64,000 nucleotides of DNA from Lactarius indigo (taxonomy: Eukaryota; Basidiomycota; Agaricomycetes; Russulales; Russulaceae): contig JAFKAC010000029.1 in the NCBI GenBank assembly GCA_025766275.1, forward strand, positions 186,001 to 250,000. The letters are read 5' to 3'. A model generated the notes under the pieces. The model ran no database searches. It was not told the origin of the DNA and saw nothing but the letters and a program-made list of their open reading frames with translations. Positions within the stretch are counted from its first letter, which is position 1; every line of letters begins with the position of its first letter. Both the position numbers and the translations under genes were made by a program. Of this stretch, positions 58,047 through 64,000 are shown one piece after another.

Positions 58047-60082
58047 AACTGTGGCGTGTCGTGGACGGTGAGCCGGCGGGCAGTGCCCGCAGCTGCGAGG
58101 TGAGCATTGAATTCCTCGCTCAGGTACTCACCACTGTGGTCAGACCTCAAGACTTTGATCGTGCCACAATGGTCTTGCGTCTTCGCCCACGCCTCGAACT
58201 GGCGATAGGTCGAGAAGGCGTCGCTCTTGGCTGCAAGCAGGTAGGTACAGGTGTACCGTGTCGCGTCGTCCGTGAACGTGATGAAGTAGCGGCGCCCTTG
58301 GTGCGTGGAGACCGGGGCTGGACCCCAGACGTCGGTATGTACCTCATCGCCGAAGTTCTGTGCTTGGTTACTGACGCGAACTTTTGGGATGGGCTGGCGG
58401 GTTGCCCGCGCGAAGATGCACGCCTCGCAGTGCTCAATCGGCAAGTTTAAGTCGAGGGCGATACCGGTAACAAGGCCATCGGTGACGAGCTTACGCGTGC
58501 TCTCAGGCGCGATATGCCCCATTCGTCGGTGGAGCTCCATGACGCTCACCACCTCGACGGCATAACTGCTGTCGTCCTCATGGGAGACGCGGTACAGCCT
58601 GTGTGGCGTCCACGCGATGCGGGCAAGACGGCTGCCCGCACTGGAGTGGATGTCGAGGTGCCCATTGCCGATTGTGATGCGGTACCCCAGGCCGTCCAAG
58701 GCCCCGAGCGATACCAGCGTGTAGCCGACCGACGGCGCGTGCAAGACGTTTTCGAGGGTGAGGTCGGACTCTCCTCCCCCGTTCGGTGCGCTGACGACCA
58801 TGTTGCCTGTGCCGACGGCTGGGAACTGCTGGCCATTGGCCGCGTTCAAGTATACCGGCGGGTCAAGGGCGCGATAGGTCAGAAAATCGGCGTGGTAGGG
58901 TGATATGTGGCGCGTAGCCCCGGAATCGTACAGCTCGATCCGAGGTGACTCTGCCCCCTCCACTGGCACAATCGCAGCTGCTGCGAGCCCGCTTGACGTC
59001 GCGGCGCTCGCCCCTGTCTCGGTACCTCCTGGAGCGAAGGAGAAATCAACTTGGGACTCGAGGATGTCGCCGTCAAATACGGCAGACCAACACCCGTCTG
59101 GCTCGACGGACGTCCAGCCCTCAGCGCCGGCATCGTCCTCGGGGGCCGCCATGGCATTGGCAGACCCGACGGGCTTGTTCTCTGTCTTGGTCGCGTTCTG
59201 GTAGGTCGGCAGCTGACTGGTTTGCCCCGACGACGACGACTGGTTAGGGTTTTGATTGGACTGACTGTCCTTCTTCGGCGACCGGCACTCGCGTGCCCAG
59301 TGGCCTTGCTTGCCGCAATTATGGCACTTGCCCTTGCGGCGTTTCTTCCCCCCTTCATTGTGAGTGGCCACCAAAGCTTCGTCTTGGGACTGAGTCTGCT
59401 TTCCTTTGCCAGATGAACCACCATCTCGTTTGCGCCGCACCGCCAAGCGGTCGGCCTCTTCGGAGATGTGGTCGATCAAAAGATCGGGGTCAATGGATGT
59501 GGCAGGGGACAGGACTCGAGCAGCAGTGAGTAGTCCCGAGGTGAACTTGGACATCTCGTCTGGGATGGCTTTGATTATCGCTGACCGGTACTCCTTCTCA
59601 GATACGGTGACGCCTACAGCCGCGAGCTCCTCGCGCTTCACACACATTTCTCCGAGGAACGTGCGAACGTCCCCGCCGCGCGGGCAGCGCATCTCGGAAA
59701 AGGCGGTGAGCATGTCGGTCTCGGCGTACTGACTTTTCACGCTAAACTCGGTGGTTACTTTCTTCCAGCGTTCTTCAGCGGAGTTGAGCGACTTCAAGCG
59801 AACGGCGGTAGAATCAGGGAGGCACTGAGAGAGGAGGTACTTGGCGACGGTCTCCTCCTGGGTCCACTCGTCGATGGCTTTCTTCTCGTCGGCCGTGGGC
59901 TTGTTCGGGTCAGCCGCAACGGGACATTGGGACTTGCCAGTGAAGTGAGTCCATTTCTGATTGGCCTCCATAGCTTCCTGGAAGCGCATGCTGAAGATAG
60001 CCCAGTTGGAGCCGGTAGGGTCAAGACGAGGGACAGAGGTAGGGAGGGGGTCATTCATAGCAGCAGGGATGGCAGGGCCCAT
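58047..60082 (-). pseudogene. Copia-2 Gag-Pol, proximal part
   Basis: Open from ATG 60082 (MGPAIPAAMND) to the Gypsy-2 border. Gag (DPTGSNWAIFSMRFQEAM; RGGDVRTFLGEM), CCHC knuckle CHNCGKQGHWAREC, protease YDSGATRHIS, pre-integrase HRRMGH and CEACIF, and integrase core (HTDVWGP, FTDDATRYTC, RLTVHDTPQ). Joined with 34238-33175 the frame is continuous, so this copy was intact when Gypsy-2 entered. The start codon lies inside the primer site. Same lineage as Copia-1, with perhaps 60% residue identity. Confidence 0.88.
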
Positions 60083-60086
60083 AACC
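60071..60086 (-). promoter_or_regulatory. Copia-2 primer binding site, overlapping the Gag start codon
   Basis: Same 16-mer as in Copia-1 (17697-17712). Here the ATG inside it is in frame with Gag, with no stop between. Confidence 0.7.
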
Positions 60087-60606
60087 TCAAAGAGGTATGG
60101 ACACATATAGGACCGTAATAAAGGAAATAAATATAGTGTGTTAGTGTAACGAGTGCGCGGCGGTGTCTGCACAAATAGACAACGCTCAGCTTCTGCGCAC
60201 GATAGGATGGCAAAGCTGAGATATTTATTTACCTGCACGAATAGACAATGCTGCACAGCGCGTAAGTACAGGTGAATGTGAAGTAAATACAGGACTAACT
60301 CACCTCAGCTTCTGCGCACGATAGGATGGCAAAGCTGAGGTGTTACTCTACGAAAGTAAGGCGATATATAGCTCTACAGTATAGAACTGTACAGTAGGAA
60401 ATTTTATGCTCTGCTTCCGCAGGGCGACAAGATAATGGGTCCGCGGACGAGGGTACGACCGGGAGGGGAATCGGGACAACAGACCGGACATCCGAGTAAG
60501 TACGAAACTACGAATTGAGGCTGAGTGTGAAGGAATCGCACAGGTTTGCACAACGCCCACATGGAACATGAAAATACGAGCAGACTAGAAATAGAATCTC
60601 ACAGAA
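60087..60606 (-). repeat. Copia-2 5' LTR (outer border uncertain)
   Basis: About 520 bp between the primer site and NLR-D. It holds two copies of a ~36-bp dyad unit starting ctcagcttctgcgc and ending aagctgag (60185-60222 and 60304-60340) and a TATA-like 'gatatatagc' near 60362. It does not end in a clean TG/CA pair, and no 3' LTR is in the window. Confidence 0.6.
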
Positions 60607-60619
60607 AATATATTCAATA

Positions 60620-62007
60620 TGCGGAGCTAGTTGGCGGGGTAAGTTCCTGAGGGGTGAACGCGACAAATGACGACGAACCAAAGAATACTCTTCCCTGAGC
60701 CCGCTATGATGATCCGAGGCGATCAAGATCTGGGAGGATGAGAAAGGACAGAATGGCGCACGTTTCCCGTGGATCCACAACAAGGATGTGGTGGCCTTGG
60801 ACTTCCATTCCAGGAATATACTCCCCTGGAAGAACCATGTCGCCGTCCCATCGTGTTGAGTAGTGGACGCGATATTTTGATTGGTAGATGGGTCCGGAGG
60901 AGACAGCCACGCTCGGTGGTCCTTCCGTACCCGGCTCCCTGCGTGCCATTGGCATGTCAGTTTCAGCAACCGAGAGTAGCGGGGCTATAGAACCACGAAC
61001 GCTTTTCGTCGTCCATATTGTTTGCTGCCTGTTGCACAAGAGCTCTCGTTTGCCTGCCGTCTAGACGTGTACAGATTTACGATGGCATTTGTGAGTGGCT
61101 AACATGCTGGACCCACCCTCAATAGCCAGGTTGACCTTGTCATCGACGCCCTGTACTTGTTCTCCGACGGTTGTGACACCATCCTTGACATTGTGTGCGA
61201 CTTTGAGCAACTGCACGATCGCCATCTGCATCTCCTGCTGCGTCAATCTATCCAATCTGCCCAGCGCGTCCTCGACATCTCTCCGTCCAACCAACTTCTT
61301 CCAGTATCTCTCTGAATCTCTATCAGCGAAAAATAACGTATCATCAGCGGTCAACTCACTTGCTCGTCCTTGCTTCATCTCCTTCGTCACAATCCCAAAA
61401 ATTCCAAGTACCTCAACCATTATCTTCACGATGGTTTCCTTCATCGCCTCTGTCGTCGGCACCTCGCTATACTCCACAAGCCGCCTGAAGAAGCTTTCAA
61501 TGCGCCCGAAAATATCAATGAGCATATCTTGGCTCGCAACAACGTCCTTTGCCGCCTGTGTACGTCCGGAATCAGAACAGTCCGAGTAAGGGATTTCCGG
61601 GATAATAGCTACCAAGAGAAGGACCCCAGCGCCGGCGAAAATGACTTTTGCAGGTGAGAAGACCTAGGAATCTGATATCAGAGGGTAGATCGTAGAGGGA
61701 TCGATTAAATGGAATTCACGAGTCCAACGCCCTCGCCAAGCGCCACAGAAAGCGCATAAAGGACATTGACAGTCGGATTCAACCATTTTGTCCATTTGTC
61801 GTCACCGGAAGTAGACTGCTCGAACTGTTGGACTTGAGTGCGAAGGACGGCCAGAATGTCGGTGGGAGAGCTGCAGGTCTGCAACTGGGCCATCAACGGA
61901 TGCGCGAGAAGGTCTTTCTTCGTGTTCTTCTCATACTCTTTGAGGGAAGCATAAAAGATGGCCTGGAGAATGGAAGAAGAGGAAGCTGCGGTCGGTGTCT
62001 GAGACAT
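60620..62007 (-). pseudogene. NLR-D: 5' half of an NLR gene, broken beside Copia-2
   Basis: Exons 62007-61720, 61663-61613, 61555-61117, 61060-61001, 60938-60762, 60703-60679 and the first bases of exon 7 (60626-60620). Encodes the Goodbye domain (MSQTPTAASSSS), linker and P-loop, all in frame, then stops after CTCCGCA where exon 7 should continue. Walker B, the helical part and the ankyrin repeats are gone and not found elsewhere in the window. Closest to NLR-A; exon 4 here is 60 bp against 81 in B and C. If transcribed it could give a Goodbye-domain-only protein. Confidence 0.85.
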
Positions 62008-63317
62008 GGCAAGTGCAGCAAGGAAAGGCGTCCGAGGGTATGATACTAGCAGAAGAGAGATGGCACGGGGGCGCTAGAATGATTTGGCGGTTAACGCCCG
62101 CACAGCCCCACCTCGTGGCAGGAATTATATCATTGTTTTCAAAACCATAAGCGCGGGAGTTATTACGTCCTACTAGCGAACTTGGAGGGACATCCGATTG
62201 CAGTCACGGTGAGGGGGTTCAGGTTGATTCAGAGGCAGACAAGCGGAATGTACGAAATCTCGGCATTGGGGTTCCTCTGCAGGAAAGGTTGCGCTTACGA
62301 TGAATGGTTCTCAGGCTGGTTCAGTCTCGGTTCGAGTTCATCGGTCAATCGGTACTTTGGTTCTTCGAGAAACAAAAAACAGGTAGTTGGTTTGGTTGAG
62401 GCGCGCTCTCATAATATATTTTCTCCTCTCAAGTGACAGGAATTAAACAGATAATGGGTAGGAAAGGAGATGACAGAATTATGCGTAACTGTTGGTTGAA
62501 AAAAAGATCATGAGTAAAGTCGAAGTCTTGGACAGGTGAACCGGTGAATGGGCAAGGACGTCTGAGCCGACGCGAATATGTTAGTAAGACCTCACGTGAG
62601 CTTGCTCACTGCCAAATTCACCGGTGTATTCTGGGTGTATTGTACTCTCTAACGAATGCATTTATCCGCGTAGGTACTGTCCGTGTCGTAATTGGCGCAT
62701 ACTGATGAACTGAGTGAAAAAGGCATACTCAGCGAGAATCGTTAAGCGTCACGCTCGCTTGCCGGGTCAAGTCACGTGGACCCTTCTTCCGTATAAAATT
62801 TCTACGGCGGATTGCGTCGTGTACAACCACTTATTTGCACCGGATATCCAAATGGCCGGATGATTTACCACTCCCTCGAACGTCGAAGACGTTTGGTATG
62901 CCAACTAGGCCCTGTTCTAGGTCCACCTTTTGAGGTTCATGTTGAGATAAGTGTACCTTGAGGTGCACACTGACCAGGGCGCACCACTGGTAGGGGTCGT
63001 TTTCACGCGAGCCTTATCACCCGGATGTGCGTTTTTATATTAATACTTGAGTTTTAAGTTGACGCGATCAGCAGCTTGCTTCGGGGTTAGTTGCTTCTAG
63101 CGAACTGCCATTGGCTGACCATTATCGATAAAAAGTGAAGCGGCGCTCAGGGAGGTGGGAAAAAGCAATTTTCATGAGCTTTGTTAGTTTGTCTACATGT
63201 AAGGGCACTCAGCTACTTTCCCTGCACTTCATAGAAACCGTGAGATAACGGGTGGTAGATGGGTGCTCCCCCTTCATCCCTCATAGTAGTTGTCGACATC
63301 GTGATAGCCCTTCTATG
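62008..63317. other. Duplicated NLR flank, then unassigned spacer
   Basis: 62008-62790 is the counterpart of 2047-2880 (segmental duplication). 62790-63317 is unrelated to the rest of the window, and no gene is seen. A near-palindromic pair around 'ccttttgaggttcatg' and 'gtaccttgaggtgcac' (62925-62975) was not interpretable. Confidence 0.5.

Positions 63318-64000
<683 letters not shown>

Larger units (their letters stand above)
58047..60606 (-). mobile_element. Copia-2, proximal part (5' LTR, Gag, protease, integrase start)
   Basis: The 5' half of a second, distinct Copia element; it continues at 34238-33175 after Gypsy-2. The right border lies somewhere at 60605-60620, where NLR-D begins. 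Confidence 0.85.

Noticed and set aside
60087..60620. A clean 5-bp target duplication for Copia-2 in NLR-D
   Set aside because: No copy could be identified: the other Copia-2 end is missing and the outer LTR border is unclear, so insertion into NLR-D is likely but not shown.

Overview
The window looks like a piece of a basidiomycete (probably Agaricomycete) chromosome. The grounds are dense short GT-AG introns, Goodbye-NACHT-ankyrin NLR genes, a septation-kinase relic, Ty1/Copia and chromodomain Ty3/Gypsy retroelements, and a KDZ-type DNA transposon. No rRNA, tRNA or CRISPR array was recognised.

Layout. (1) 1-24 kb is a repeat-rich NLR cluster, mostly on the minus strand. NLR-A (1-2046) runs off the left edge and carries a 1-nt frameshift. 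NLR-B (5219-9165) and NLR-C (20161-24019) are full-length: my eight-exon models give 3552 and 3471 coding bases, both exact multiples of three. Between them lie three degenerate copies of an unrecognised gene X, a sepH/Cdc7-like kinase relic fused in frame to an NLR fragment, and an intact young Copia element (12857-18090) with 378-bp LTRs and a 5-bp target duplication. (2) 24-26.1 kb is mainly two tandem-repeat arrays. (3) 26.1-33.2 kb holds a degraded Gypsy chromovirus and a large LTR-like block. (4) 33.2-60.6 kb is a nested set of elements. A second Copia element is split by a second Gypsy element (34239-58046; 508-bp LTRs, TSD AACTG). That Gypsy element is split in its integrase by a 15.4-kb KDZ DNA transposon (37102-52464; ~290-bp inverted repeats, TSD AATGGGTC). 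Removing each insert and one TSD copy restores the reading frame of the element around it. (5) 60.6-64 kb holds the 5' half of NLR-D, a flank duplicated from the NLR-A side, and the 3' end of an ABCC-type transporter gene.

How it fits together. The NLR genes are the likely host cargo: a Goodbye domain for signalling, a NACHT switch and 11 near-identical ankyrin repeats for recognition. They are being duplicated, truncated and fused, and at least one is interrupted next to a retroelement. The KDZ transposon carries five genes (a CxC2-KDZ transposase plus four accessory genes) and three arrays of short dyad repeats built on a TTCCG/CGGAA core. I consider this transposon, with the nest it sits in, the most noteworthy system here. 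Two other signals stand out: a 25-bp micro-exon that encodes the NACHT P-loop in all four NLR copies, and a -1 frameshift heptamer shared by both Gypsy families.
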